Below are positions 13,341 to 26,161 of a stretch of DNA of 64,000 nucleotides, piece by piece. The stretch is taken from the NCBI RefSeq assembly GCF_021018805.1, contig NC_086248.1, forward strand, positions 53,511,485-53,575,484, given 5' to 3'. The position numbers and the translations under genes were made by a program. The notes under the pieces are model-generated. The model ran no database searches. It was not told the DNA's origin and saw only the letters and a program-made list of their open reading frames with translations. Within the stretch, counting starts at the first letter, position 1; every line of letters starts with the position of its first letter. The DNA is from Prinia subflava. Lineage: Eukaryota; Chordata; Aves; Passeriformes; Cisticolidae.

Positions 13341-16300
13341 GTGTAACCTTTGCTGTAGCTATCTCTTTCCTAATATTCTTCTCTTGCTGACACCTTTTGT
13401 AGTTGCACAAACTAACCTTTAACATGCAACTCTTAGTTTAATATTATCATCTGTCAAAGTCTCACAAACTGGGGAAATTTATAGAGGCATTATAACATCT
13501 GACTTTCCATCCATAACTCTTTTTGTCTTGAAATTAACTGCTACCTTCTGTAAGCCAGCTGGTGAAGACAAGACTAAAGACACCAGATATACCACAGCAG
13601 ATGCAGAAGACAAGCACAAAGACCTATTAGAATAAACTATGAAGTGGTTTGCAAAAGGCTGATCCCTCAAAGGTGTTAGTGAGCCTCAGGGTTAACACCT
13701 CACTATGGTATAAGTTCTTAAATAAGTTATTCTTTTTTGTTCCTTCCTCTTTCAAATACACACACTTCACAATCTATCTGTCCTAGACAACTGTCACTTG
13801 GTGTTTTCACCTCTTTTGTAGATTAACTTCCAAAAAACTTTAAATAAGGCTAAAATGTACTAATCTCCAGTAATTCCATTGTTGATATTATTGTTATAAT
13901 ACTGTTGCATTGGAGTAGCCAATGCACAAAATACTTCATACATAGAAAAATCATTCTTGTCTATACAAATATCCAAGATGTTAAAATGAAGCATCGTGCC
14001 TCATTTCACAGACAGAGTAGACAGCTACATGAACAAGTTGCCACCTAGTAAATGAGCATGGGTTTACAGCTCATTTAATACTCCATGGCAACTGTCTGTG
14101 TGGTTACTGCTCCAGAGTAAATGTGAGGTAGCTCTGACCCTTACTGAAAGTGAGGCAATGGGTCTTGCATTTACCTGAGCTTTAAGCATCCATATAAAAT
14201 AACTAATGAGCTGGAAATCCACCATCCCTCTTTACACCTGGCAGTTTCTTCATGTATCTGGAGGCAATGATATTTATGTGATTTGCCTGTGATCATTGAA
14301 GCAGCATTTATAGAAGTGGCGATGTAAACCAGACCTACTGATCTCCTGTGAACCCCTCCCCTCACATGGCCAGAATTTTCTTGTAGAACTTCAATTGCTT
14401 GGCACCTTTCCCTTCAAATGATAGTAATTCACAAGCAAACTCAACCACTTTTTTTCCTCATTAATACTGCAGAACATGCATTTACCACTTATGCAAAACA
14501 GATGGATCCCTAAAAGTAGCTTCCAGATACGGTTTCTTCATTTCACACATAAAATATTATTTACTTTTCAAAGACTCTTAAATTTAAAGTTTAAAACATG
14601 CTTTGGGAATAGCTGTATCCTGGTTTATTAATCAGATTTCAACTTTAGGTAACTAAGAGTCCAAACTAGAGCAGAGTCTAAGCAGAGTTCATCACCAATA
14701 TTGTCCATCAGGATGGTCCATGGCATGCCACAAACTAGCAAAGAGCTTGCTTTATTTTCCTTTATTTTTTTTTTTTTACTCCAGTGACTTCTATTAAGTG
14801 ACCTTCTACTTAGACTCCATCACACTACTTCAGGTGGACCATTAATAAAAGCCACAGCCTACAGTCATTGCAAGCCTGGGATCTTTGCTCTGGTTTTTCA
14901 GTGACACTACAGGAATCAAAACAGACTTGAATACCCTGTGAATTTTTACTCCTCTTGTTATTCTGTATTAAAGAAAGAAAAAAGAAAAGAAAATCTAAAC
15001 CACTATAACACAATATCCTGCTTTGATATCTGTTTACTAGTAAAATTGTTTCATGTTCTGAGGGAAAACAAGACCAAAATATTAAATACCTTGAAAAAGT
15101 TTGGTGTAAATTATACAGCTCTACGCATAAAGAAAAAAAAATTACAACACTTAAGTGATTTTAGGGAAGCTCCTTCTTTTTCTTTTATTTTTCCATTTTT
15201 TTAGCAGTGGCTTTATCAACACTAGTTGATTACACGGTGCCTGGAAAACATCACTGGATTTCGTTTCAGCCTGTGCCAAATACCTCTTTCCACACAGCTC
15301 CTGGGCATAATCTGGTGCTTAGAGCACCCCAAGGCCCATTCCCACAAATAAGGAGACCAAAGTGTCACTAGCAGGGACAGCAGCCGCTCCAGCAGCTGGC
15401 CTTCAGAGCCCAGAAAAGTTCCTGAAGGTGTTTGAGCAGGGATGGACTCAGAGAGCCTGGGAGCTGCCCAGAGCCCTGGCAGCTGGCTCTGTGGCACCCT
15501 TGGGAGCTGCCTGGCAGCTCACTGCCTCTTCTACAGACAGGCATTGAAGGAGCATGAGGACTGTTCCTGATGGAAATTTGCCGTGCTTTAGATTATCTCT
15601 GGCCATTTTAAAGGGAAAAACTCTTTAATAATTTCCAAACAGAAGTCGAGAATACAGTCCATAATAGGTAGTGCTTCACCAGGTAGGCATCCACGAACTT
15701 AATTTTCCAATTTTGTTGCTGTGAGGAGAAGGGCAAACAGCAAAATGCAGGCTGCAAAACAGTTTTGTGGGAAGTCAGGCTTCTTGGAATCTCAGTTGAA
15801 AAAAAAAGACATTTCTGTGCCCCCAGTCCCCAAATTCTATTTTTGAGAGTTATTCTGCTGCAGCGGTTCCTTGACTTTTAGATTTATTCTACTTTTTTTG
15901 TCCTGCTTCATAATTATATATGATTATATGATTTTGTTATGCTCTGTGTTTTATTATGTCATGTACATTCTGTGAGACAGGAAAAAAATGTGCCAGCCAG
16001 TACTTTCCTTACTAACATCAGTGGTTTTTGGATCACACACTCTGTTCAGGATTTTCTTTCTTATCAAGGGTTCCATATTTTCATGTGGTTCAATTTTTTA
16101 TTTCTTCTGGGCATCCTCTTTAGTTTTATATTTCTTTTCTCTTTGTTCTCAAAGTAATTCATTTTTAGCTCTAAATTAAGCAATTTCCTTTTAACCAGTT
16201 GGCATTTTCATCAGTCAGCATATCCAAATGTTTATCTGTACCTTCCTTAATTCCGTGTACTCTATCAGCATTTCCTGTGTCACTAATGCCTTTCTGCAAT

Positions 16301-19150
16301 GAGACACCTCAGATTGCCCTGCTGTTTCTTCAGGCAATTATGTACTGCCTGTCCTTCTGACAGGCTCACTGATATCTTCCCCACTGTATTTCAGTTTTGA
16401 GACTAACATCACAGTAACTGCCTACTGCAGACTTGATGATTCTCTGTGGGAATGTTAAGCTTTTAGTATTTTTTAAAAGAAAAAGAGGATACTGAGAATA
16501 TCAGGAGAACTCCAGTCTTTTTTTAGCTTGGGCTTTAGGGTTGCCAGCTCCTCTAGCCCCTTCCTGTTAGTTCATTCAGAGTCCATAGGGTACCCAGCAG
16601 CTCTGGTCTCCAGCCAGCATTGCTTGTCTTTTTTTCCTGCGGAAAACCACAGGATGTGAACTGGGATGGCACACAGACCTCAGCCCAGCACAGTATAAGG
16701 ATGTGGATTGGCTTTCCAGAGAATGGCCACAGGCCCCCAGATCCAAACACAGCTAAAAGGATCTCTGCAACAGAGCGTCAATACAAAATCCTTCAGCTTG
16801 GACTGTCCAGCCAACAAGAAAATTAAACTGCTTGACACTTGTCAGCACCTACACCCTGCTCCAGCTTTCACCTAAGATCCCAGCAGGAGACAGATCCTGT
16901 GCCAATGTTCAGAATACACGCTGCTGGGAAGGCAACAAAAGCCTGTGTGTAACTTGAGATATTTCTACAGCTCCTACTCCTTTATGATGGTGACCTTGCC
17001 TTCAGCTCACTGCATGAGAGAAGAGCAAGAAGTGGAGATGTGTTGGGAAGTGGCAGGGAACAGGAAAATGCAAGCCTGTTGAAGCAGTACAGGGGACTGG
17101 GGAAGCAATATCACATAGCTTAGGGGTGGGGTGAAGGGCACATGAAAAGGGTAGCATGGGGGCCCAAACACATGGCTCTGAGGGAAATCAGGCATGTGTC
17201 CCACAGCACGGATTTTAGGAGGAAAACATGGCAGAGTGCTGACATGGTCCTTGGAGAAGTGAGAAGCTGCGGCACAAGGACTTGGAGGGAACTGGGGTCT
17301 GATTCACCAGGTGAGGCTGTGGTGGGAATGGGATTTTGAGACACTTCAGGAAATTGGCCACAGTGACAGTATGGGGTGGTCCTCCATTTGTAGAACTGTA
17401 CTTCCAGTCTTCACATGTTATTTATCAGGGACTTACAAAGCTACTGGAAAATGGCAGGGAGAAACAATAGATAGGAGCTGGGGAAGGAGGGGGAAAGAGA
17501 GGGTGGAAGGTGAGATTCCAGGCAGTGGGAAACATGTGAAGACAGGAAAAAAGAGAGGAAGACAAAGCACAGGTGCAGCATCAGCCATCACAATGCCGCA
17601 CCTGTCAGAGAGAAACCCTCCTCCTTATGTTTGCATATGCACATTTCTGCATCTGCTAATGAAGCTCTTTTTTCTTCCTCATTTCTAGAGCCAAAAGGTT
17701 GTTAATTCCTGAAATCTATTCTTACTTATTCTTTCCTGGCTGTCCGGTGTGCATTTTCTAATAAGCTTTTGTTTACAAAGTTAGTTTCTTGCTACACAGC
17801 AGAAATATTTGTGTTAAATCTATAACGGAGCCAAAAATGTAAAAAATGCTCTGGAAGCAGAAAAGAAATGGTTATGAAGAAGGAAAGGAGACACTACAGG
17901 AAAACTCATTTGCTGAGAAATGCAGCTTATGTCTTATCAACTTAATTCCAGATAAGTCTTCATTTTGCTGTGAAGACAGATGTGATAAATATGTTAATGG
18001 CAGATTTCGATAGCTCAGTTTGTAGAACTGCAAAGCCAGATGGAAGTGATAATTTTTCTTTCATTTTAATTTTGTAATAAAAAGCAAGAAAGCAAGAAAG
18101 TTCTTGGTATCTTAACACTGTAATGACTTTTGAAAGGATAATTGACCTTAGCACAAAATGACGATTAACTATCATGCCCTGATGCTCCCTATTTTATTAA
18201 ATTCCAGTTTCCTTGGCTGGGATTCTCTCAGCTTTCTTGTCAGGCTTTTTGATGAGCAGATTACTGCTTGTGACTGACTTTTCTGGTTCCACATTCATAA
18301 AGTTATTTAGCAGCAATCCAGCTGGTGGATATTTTACTGATTCTGCTGTTGCTCAGGTTAGATACATGACTAAACAGACCATTGATAATAGTATTGGATG
18401 GAGCTAACCTCTCTTACTCCTTATCAGGAGTGAAATATTACCTTTTTTGTCCCTTAAGCAGTGCCCTTATGGTCCTAGGAGTACAAGGCTAAATTGTGGC
18501 TTTCCATGCATTGATTAAGATTGCATTTAGCAATATATGGTGTGCATCCTTTGTTTGAATTTAATACAAAACCATGGAGGGACACAGATTAACATCTTCT
18601 TAAATGTGTAGGATATTTACTGCTTGAACTGATAGGGAAAAAGAAAGCTAGAAAACTTTTGCTGCTTGAATCCTCTTGAAGGGGAGGAAACAGTAGGTTT
18701 CTGAGCAGGTGAAAAGGAAATTTTAGAAAACTATTTTCAAGGAACCTACTAAGTGAAAACTTGGTTTGTCATATTTACACTGGTGTTTCTAATGTGTGGA
18801 AAAAACAGACACATCTGGGTTGTTCTCTTCATATGAATTTTCACTTCAAGAAAGTGAGGTCCTGACTGAGTGCTCCCACAGGAACTTTTCTCCAGGAACC
18901 ACTTCCAATAGGGTGAGATGCTGCATTCTCAAATCTGTAGCATTAACTTCTAGGGTTTTATTAGGTCATTCACACTTTCTAGATAAGCTCACAAATCAGA
19001 AACTGCATAACCATTAAATTCTAGGTGTCAATTAAAATCCCCTCTGAAATTCATCACAATGATTCAGCAAAAACAATGTAGATTTCTGGTGAATTTTGTA
19101 ATACATTTTACCATGAGACAAAGGATACAAGACATTATGTCAGCTGGGGA

Positions 19151-19217
19151 AGATATTTATCCAATAGCCAATACTTCTACCCACAAGGTAGAAGTATTGG
19201 CTATTGGATAAATATCT
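19151..19217. repeat. Perfect inverted repeat: 31-bp arms, 5-nt loop
   Basis: The left arm 19151-19181 (starting AGATATTTATCCAATAGCC) is the exact reverse complement of the right arm 19187-19217, separated by CACAA. The next bases outward do not pair. A diverged second copy of the right arm follows at about 19225-19251 (GGTAGTAATATT...AGATATCTGCT), so the right arm is probably the older sequence and the left arm a newer inverted copy. There are no terminal repeats, target duplication or open frame that would make it a known mobile element. Confidence 0.95.
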
Positions 19218-19282
19218 GCTATCAGGTAGTAATATTAGATAGATATCTGCTGTATGAAGTATAGGATTATTTTCATTATTCA

Positions 19283-19308
19283 AAACAAATGATTTTTTTC
19301 ATTTGTTT
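19283..19308. repeat. Short inverted repeat: 10-bp arms, 6-T loop
   Basis: AAACAAATGA at 19283-19292 is the reverse complement of TCATTTGTTT at 19299-19308, with six thymines between. It lies 65 bp beyond the large hairpin. In AT-rich DNA a 10-bp stem can occur by chance; it is noted because of the clustering. Confidence 0.85.
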
Positions 19309-21313
19309 AGTTTACACCCATTTTCTTGGGGTTTGTCTTTTTAAATTCAATTAGCAAGTAATGCAAAATTGCAAACATATGTGGTCTGGATGTTTCTTAT
19401 ACAAACAAAATATTCATATGAGAGGGAAAGGGAAAGTCTATGCTGTGGAGAGATCCCAGGTTCTGGAAGTGAAAGCTGTATCAGCAGGAGCTGAGCCAAC
19501 TTAATTAGCCCAGTGAAGGGGCTGGGCAAAGCGCTTGGTTAACCCAGCTGTATCATGTCTGAGAATTCACCTGCTGCCTCTGGGCTCTGCTGAGCTGTGC
19601 AAACATCCATCCATGTCTGTGCCACGCTGCACCTCGCACACGAGCAGAGGCTGCTCTCACACTCGTCTGAGCTTCCAGTCCACACTGGATGCCAATCTCA
19701 TGCAACCCAGTGACTCACATGACCAAAAGTACGCAGTGAAGCATGCAGTCCTGCTCCTGGGCCCAGAGTTTCCTCAGCAAGGTCAGAGAACAGCAGGAAG
19801 AGACAGCTGGAGCCTCTCTGCCCTTGCAGCCTTGCTGTGAGCTGAGGCGATCAAAGCACAAGCTGTAGCTAAAGGTGACCCACGCTTGCAGATAATCCTC
19901 AGGTACTGGGAAAAACCAGACAGATCTTAGTCTTCTGCAGATCCGTGCAGCAGCAGCATTTTATCCTGGAGCTCCAAACCAAGCAGAGCTTTCCAACCGG
20001 TGCAAGGAAACAATTCACCACTCTCTAGCAAGCAGCCAGAGCTCCCCAAGCACCAGGCAGGGAGCTGCCTGCAGGAGAAGCGTGGCAACTCATGCAGCAC
20101 TAAAGCTTATCCCAGGCTGCCACCTTGTCAGGCTTAAGTTCAACTCATTAGGATGCTCATCTGTTATTTATGCAAATAAGCCTATGCATAGTCACAAAAT
20201 ATGCAAAGATGGCTATTTATCAGTTTGGCACAGTTTCTGACTTTCTGAACCTTTAGACATTCCTGATACATTTAAAAAGAAACTAGAATCTCCCCTAGCG
20301 CTGCAGAGGGGACAAGGCAGAGCCTAGCTGCTACCATCCACATCTTCTCAGAGGACTCCTGGTGCTCAGGATAGAAAAGATAATGCATTCTGTGTGACTT
20401 TAAACGTAATATGTTACAGCTCAGGGTGTTAAATCTAATGAATAAGGGGTCTCTACTTGTTTCAGCTTCCCAGGGGAGGAGATTTACAATATGCATAATT
20501 CCAAGCATTCTGACTGCAGTTTATTTTTTATTTATAACAGGCACCTGCCCCCCAAAAAATTAAAAAGGGTCTTCTGAAACAGTGTTTAAATTATTTCCTT
20601 TGTTTGGACAGCTGCAGTCTAAGGTTGCTCTCACTCATGAATGTGCAAAAGAAGCTCAGCTCATCCCTTTTCTGTCCTTACTGCTCCTTACTTTTCTCGC
20701 TTTAGGAAAATATTATCTTGTGCATGAGCCTGATCTGGAGTCAGCATCTGTCTGCTTTTCTGCACACACAGCCATCAGTAACTGCCAGAGGTTTGAATCT
20801 TCCTGACAAGGGTACAGATCGACCAGAAACACAACTTTAGGGAATTTTGCCCCAGTTCTTTGCCCTTGGCCTGTACCAGGGTGATTGCTTGCCTATTAGC
20901 TCCATGGACAAGTTTCTCATGTATCCTTCATTGCTCAACAGGATGTCTTATTTAAGCTGCTTGATGTTCATTGTAAAAATTAGAAGAAATTATGTTTCTA
21001 TAGTAAAGACAGGAGAAAATGACACATCTTTTTTTTGTAGCATTCTTATAATAGGGAGCCACCTTATCCATTCAATACCCCTATAGACTGTTGTAACCAT
21101 CTCCCAGGATCTAAGTTGAGCTTTGGACCTGCATGTGGTCTTGGAATTGGGGAATGAGAGGAGGAGCACCTCCAGTAGGCAAAGAGAGGTACTCACAAAC
21201 GCTGCTCCTTCAGAATGGCTACAATTCAACTCTAATTTCATACCAACACACAAAAAAAACCCTTCCTCTGAATCCCTCAATATATAATTACATGAGTTAC
21301 ATTGCATTTAAAG

Positions 21314-21847
21314 CATAGCAATCACAACACAGGGTGCTCAGTCCACACAGACATCAGGATGATGATGTCATCAGGGAAGAGAATAGTAAGAGCAAAAGCA
21401 GGAAAACTTGTGCATTCAGATAAAAAACGCTTAATAAATGAAGGAAAGAGGGGAAAAAACCCAAACAAAATAGAGATACAAAGACAGTCACTCACCACCT
21501 CCCACAAGCAGACTGCTGTCTGATCAGTCTCAGAGTTAAGGCTGCCTTCCTAGGCAAATGATCCCCTCAGTTTTTATTGTTGAACATGGTATTTTGTGTC
21601 ATGGAATATCCCTTTGGTCAGCTCGGGTCAACTACCCCACCCGTGTCCTCTCCCAGTCTCTTGCCCAATCCCAGCCAACTTCCTTGGGAAGCCTGGGAAA
21701 TCAAGAAGGCCTTGATGCTGTGGGTGTATGGCTGTAAAATAGCCAAAAGATTGGTGTGTTATCAACCCTGATTAAATTAAAAATCAAAAAAATACATTGC
21801 AGACTGGTGTGAAGAAAATCAACTCCACCTTAGACAGACCCAGCACA
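21314..21847 (-). mobile_element. Solo LTR of an avian endogenous retrovirus, decayed
   Basis: On the minus strand the element opens TGCTGGGTCTGTCTAAGGTG and continues GAGTTGATTTTCTTC. This matches the opening of common bird ERV LTRs (GGCTGGGATAGAGTTAATTTTCTTC type). Further in are the family-like blocks GGGAAGTTGGCTGGGATTGG, GTTGACCCGAGCTGACCAAAGGG with ATATTCCATG, AATAAAAACTGAGGGG (the position of the LTR's TATA-like box) and GTGGTGAGTGACTG. No gag, pol or env remnant adjoins it, so it is a solo LTR. AAAG occurs at 21310-21313 and at 21847-21850 and could be the remains of a target-site duplication. It lies 575 bp downstream of THEMIS exon 4, in the gene's orientation. The identification is from memory of the family, and the 3' edge is approximate. 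Confidence 0.72.
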
Positions 21848-22421
21848 AAGATTAATGAACAAATGTATTGTCTTAGTTAAACATGAAGAAAATTGCCCTA
21901 GAAGAACTTATTTTTCAACATCAAGTTCTATTCTAAAAGAACTGCCTTGTTTTTTTTCCCGAATTCCAAACCTATTTCCCACTTGGGTGAGTGCAAAACA
22001 ATGAATTCAAAAATTTCAATACAACCTGTCTCTCTGTGAACTTAATTATGCAATTTCCAGCTGAGCAAAATTATCTTTACATCATGAAAACATATGCTTC
22101 CCCTTAAAAAAGACTTAAATACAAGTACTTCAAATCTCCCCCTTCACTTTTACAATGGTGCAGTAAAGGATTATCCATGCAAAATTATACAGCCAAGATT
22201 TCTGCTGTGAGTCGGCATGGTTCCGTTGTTTTTCATGGATCAATTAACACACACTCGAGATTTTAGCCATTCCTGCCTGTAATGGCTAATTTGCCTATTA
22301 CAGGGAGCTGAGAGCCATCTGTGTACATGCCATAAGGATACAACAGTGAAATGAAGACTTTAAACCCACAGAACACGACCTGTGATTGTAAGACATTCAA
22401 AGACAAGACAGGATACCTTAC

Positions 22422-23461
22422 CTTTGGAGCCTGCAGTACATCAGACACACCTTGCTTAGGCACTGCAAAACTAGGTGGTGGTGCTGTTGGCTTTTTGGGA
22501 GGCCTGGGGGGTGGATGAAGGGTTAGGTTTTCATATCTTCGCAACATGTAGTAATCCTCTTCGCTGACCTCTTCCACTGTTGTCCTGGTCACAGGTGGTA
22601 CATCTGTCTGGATGTCTTTGCTGAGCAAACGGACCAACATGTTTAAGCGATACACGGGAATCTCCCAGCTCTCCACTGGACTGCTGGCACTACTGATCAG
22701 TAAGTAAGAGTCTGTGATTTCCTCTTCAAACCGCAGACCAGGCGCAGTAGCCAAGACATCTTTCTCGATGGAAAGGTCCCTCACGGACACTTTGGCATTA
22801 AAAGGCAAATGGAATTCTTTGCAAATCTCAGAAAGGTGGTACTGTTTCTTGTCATGAATCACTTCCACAAAGCCACCTTCCATGTACATAGGGAGGAGCA
22901 CTTTTTTGTATGAATCACTCAGTATTTGCTCACACCCTAAAACATCTATGAGTTTCTTTCTTCCCTCATACAGAACTTCACTAGTCTGGCATTGCTGAAC
23001 TAAAAATTGATCTCCAACTGAAACAGAAAAAAGCTCTTTATGAGGAGAAGTAAAGGCTTTAGTTGCTACAACATGAAGATGTTCTTTTTCACTTCTTGCT
23101 ATCTCTAAGTCATAGGCAGTTGGAAACTCCCGAGGTCTTCTCTTGAACTTTCCTTTGTAGCTCATAGGGATTAAATAATGTCTTTTGGAAGGATCACTTC
23201 TCATCTCAGAGGCTAGGACTCTTGCTGCCTGATACTTTTTGTAGATGACAATCTCTTTCCCTGTAGACAGTAAGTTATAAGGGTTTTGGCTTCCTGAAGG
23301 CCCTTCCATTATCTCAGCAACCATAGGAAATTCTTTGCTTGTTCTCTCAAATATATCTTCCAAAGAAAGTGGCTGAAGGAAAGAGCTAATATCATAACAG
23401 TCTGTTACATCCTTGACCTCAACATCCAGATCTGAGAGGATATGAACTATGTCATTTCTAG
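22422..23461 (-). CDS. THEMIS: THEMIS coding exon 4 (CABIT 2, basic stretch, GRB2-binding proline motif)
   Basis: The largest exon, 1040 nt, entering in phase 1 and leaving in phase 0, covering residues 237 to 583. The acceptor is a pyrimidine tract ending TTTTCTTTTCAG next to 23461. The donor GTAAGG starts at 22421. The coding part starts two codons before [16 protein letters not shown], so it begins well upstream of the Leu270 TTG at 23363 that could be mistaken for a start. It holds the second CABIT module with Cys413 (VLGCEQ), the basic stretch KGKFKRRPR at 339-347 (a likely nuclear-localisation-type signal), tyrosines 540 and 541 in a context like the reported LCK target of mammalian THEMIS, and PPPRPPKKP at 553-561, the class of motif bound by the GRB2 C-terminal SH3. 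The tail after it (about 22 residues, ending VLQAPK) differs from mammals. Translation past the donor runs to a stop at 22263 and is intronic. Confidence 0.97.
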
Positions 23462-26161
23462 CTGAAAAGAAAAAGAAATATATTGGGTTTTGTTTTCAAA
23501 CTGACATTGAAATAAAATACACGTCCTGTAGGCCAGATACTAAAAGTACCTTCCCTGAGGTGTGTGTCCATGTGTATTTGTGCACCACTAATAGGACCAG
23601 CCAAAGTCTAATTGTTGCAGTTTGAGAGATACCGTTATCAGATATGAATGAGGCCACACAAATGAAGGGAGAGAATAAGGTGTGCAAGTGAGCACAAAGT
23701 TTAAGAAAAAAAAAAAAAAGTCTAGTTCACTATTTTCCCCACAGCACCTCCAAGTTTAATCAGTTGTTTATCTTCTCAAAGTCTGGGGTGCAAGCTGTAT
23801 TTTTATTCTTTTATTTCGTAGCAGCTTAGGGTTTCTCTAAAGAAATGAGTGGGGCAACATTTTTAAGGAATAAATAGCACTTGGATCCATTAACAACATG
23901 TTGCTGCTATGGCCAGACTGGGAGAAAAAAGGTATTTTTATATTTATAAGAATAATTAGAACATCTGTAATTATTAGGAAATTATATCACTTAACAAAAC
24001 AGCGAAGCCTTTGTATAACTAAGAGTAAGTTATTTTTACAAATTAAGACATTATAATATTATGTTCCTCTCTGGAACTGTTGCATCTTTTTCTGCATCAC
24101 CTGGTTTTATTCACTATTAGAACTGAGGTATTGAATTTAACAACCTGACAGGGAGCAACAGCTCTTTTACCACAACTGAGCTTGCAAAATTTTGAATGCA
24201 AAAGTTCCAAGAACAAAGCTGACTGTGTAATTAAGGCTCATTTAAGATTTTGGCTCCAAGTCAGTGACACCACAAATCGCTGACCAAGGCAGTAAAATTT
24301 AACAAGCAAATAATATTTAACGACTCTCTTCAATAAGACTCATTCTGCATAGACCTACACAAAGAGATAGTATATTCTGGATTCACACCTCCTTGTAGCA
24401 GGATATACCAATATTTTATACTGAAAAGTTGGTTTTAGATTTATTTCACATGACAGAGTTCTATGACAGTGATTCAGGGTCTGTTTGTTCCAACTCTGCT
24501 TTTGTCACATTGACACCTTGAGGTGATAAACATCCGAAACACCACAAGGGAAAGACAATAAAGGAAAACGACTGGTGAAAATTGAATTTTCTATGAGCAT
24601 TTGCACGAGTTCCACACACATAACTTGTTCATTATTAATAATGAGAAGTATAGAGGATTCCTGCTCACAGCCTGTGAAAATATAATCAGTTATCCTAGTT
24701 ATCAGGAATCTTTTTTTTATAGTGGATAGTATTTCTCATACTTTATCTTGTGCCTATTTATAGTTCTCATAAAAATGGTGAAAATCCATTTTTCATGGTC
24801 CACAAGAAAGTAGTTATTCATGTACCATGAAGCCTACTTTTCAAGTTTGTATTGAATAGTTATTTAGGACTTATGCAATGCTTCTTAAATGTTGAGAACA
24901 CCATGAAACTTAAAACAAAAACAACAAATGTAATCCTTACTGGAAAAACTGATTGGAAGACAAGTGAATACCAAATATTTCTGAATCTTCTGAAGGTTTT
25001 CAGGGACATTAAATTCCTGTCGATTCTGCACATCTAAGTGGATATAGCAATACACCTGAGTTAATTGAGCTTCAGGAGATAAGCTAGATCCCTGAATCTA
25101 GCTAGAATTAGAACAAACAGAGCACTTTATCTTGTGAAGTTATATTTTCCAAACTCACACATTAAATCAAATAGCAAGCACAGCTGAATGTCTTATGATA
25201 AGCATATGAAAACTATGGTATATTGTGTTCACAGTCTCTGCCCACTTTCATTTCTTTCTCTTTTTTCCATTTGCTTAAATAATTCAACAGGGAAATGCTC
25301 AATTGTGAAAAGATTTCCTGCTTAATATCCTCATGAATGGCATATTTCTGTTAGGATTCAATTTATATGGAGCTCATAGGTTTGCTTCTAGTAAATCTGA
25401 CAAGCAGCAAAACCTTCCCAAAAGCTAAGCTACTGTCCTGCAATCAGAACCCAGATGTATCAATGTTTTGGTGGAACAACTAGAACAATTAGTGCTATAG
25501 ATATTTTGGATTTTTTTTTAAATAAAAACTCAGAGCACAAACTCTTAAACATATTGGTTTTCTAATTTTTCTGTTTCTTCAAACCTACAAATTTCAGAAA
25601 TTGTGCATGATATTTTGTGTTTATATTCAGTTGATATTTGTTTTTGCTACAGAATAAAATGATATGATTTTCCTTTCTATGACCTTCATTCTGAATGATC
25701 TTCATTCTGAAAAGTAAATGGTAATTAAATGTATTGCCACATGTATGTCCCTATTCTTTTCCTACCTCCTAGACACAGCCATAAATGATCAAGTGGCTCC
25801 TCCATGACTGAAGTCTAAAATACGAAGAAAGAGAATCTGGGAATGTAAAAGAATTCCTTAGCTCAACCTTTTTACTATGCAATATATATTCAGTGAGGAT
25901 TTAATTGTAGTTATCAACAGAATGGCAACAGAAAAAAATGTATGATATTTATGTGAAGTAACAGATGATAAAGAAATACTAAAGGAAATATTGTTTTTAT
26001 CTTTCATCCTTTCGAAACTAACATTATGGCAAATATGGATAAGGATTTTTTAACAGGATGAATCTTGCATGGCTATTTTAAGAAAATGTTGTATATTTAA
26101 GGGTATTTTTGTACTTTGCTGCACCAAGTTTAAAAGGACACTGATTTTAATTCCTACTTAC
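23462..26161 (-). other. THEMIS intron 3 (2700 bp)
   Basis: Bounded by donor GTAAGT and acceptor TTTTCTTTTCAG, phase 1. AT-rich, with a short poly-A at about 23705-23719 and a small tandem duplication at 25681-25711 (CTTCATTCTGAA twice). I see no other gene or mobile element in it. Confidence 0.9.

Larger units (their letters stand above)
1..22421 (-). other. THEMIS intron 4 and unresolved 3' region; no other gene recognised
   Basis: This stretch lies downstream of THEMIS exon 4 in the direction of transcription. Mammalian THEMIS has roughly 55 more residues encoded after the equivalent junction, so at least one further coding exon and the 3'UTR are expected, either here or beyond the left edge. 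I read the minus strand for sequence like the mammalian C-terminal tail and found nothing I would call. Open frames here are short, lack recognised domains and do not end at convincing splice sites. The identifiable contents are listed separately: poly-T at 2258, GGGAGA repeats at 7674, GATA repeats at 13280, hairpins at 19151 and 19283, and an LTR at 21314. The rest looks like ordinary AT-rich intronic DNA. Confidence 0.6.

Noticed and set aside
22263..22421. Extension of THEMIS exon 4 frame to a stop at 22263
   Set aside because: A good GTAAGG donor at 22421, the phase and the position equivalent to the mammalian junction all favour splicing. The extension would matter only if intronic polyadenylation occurs.
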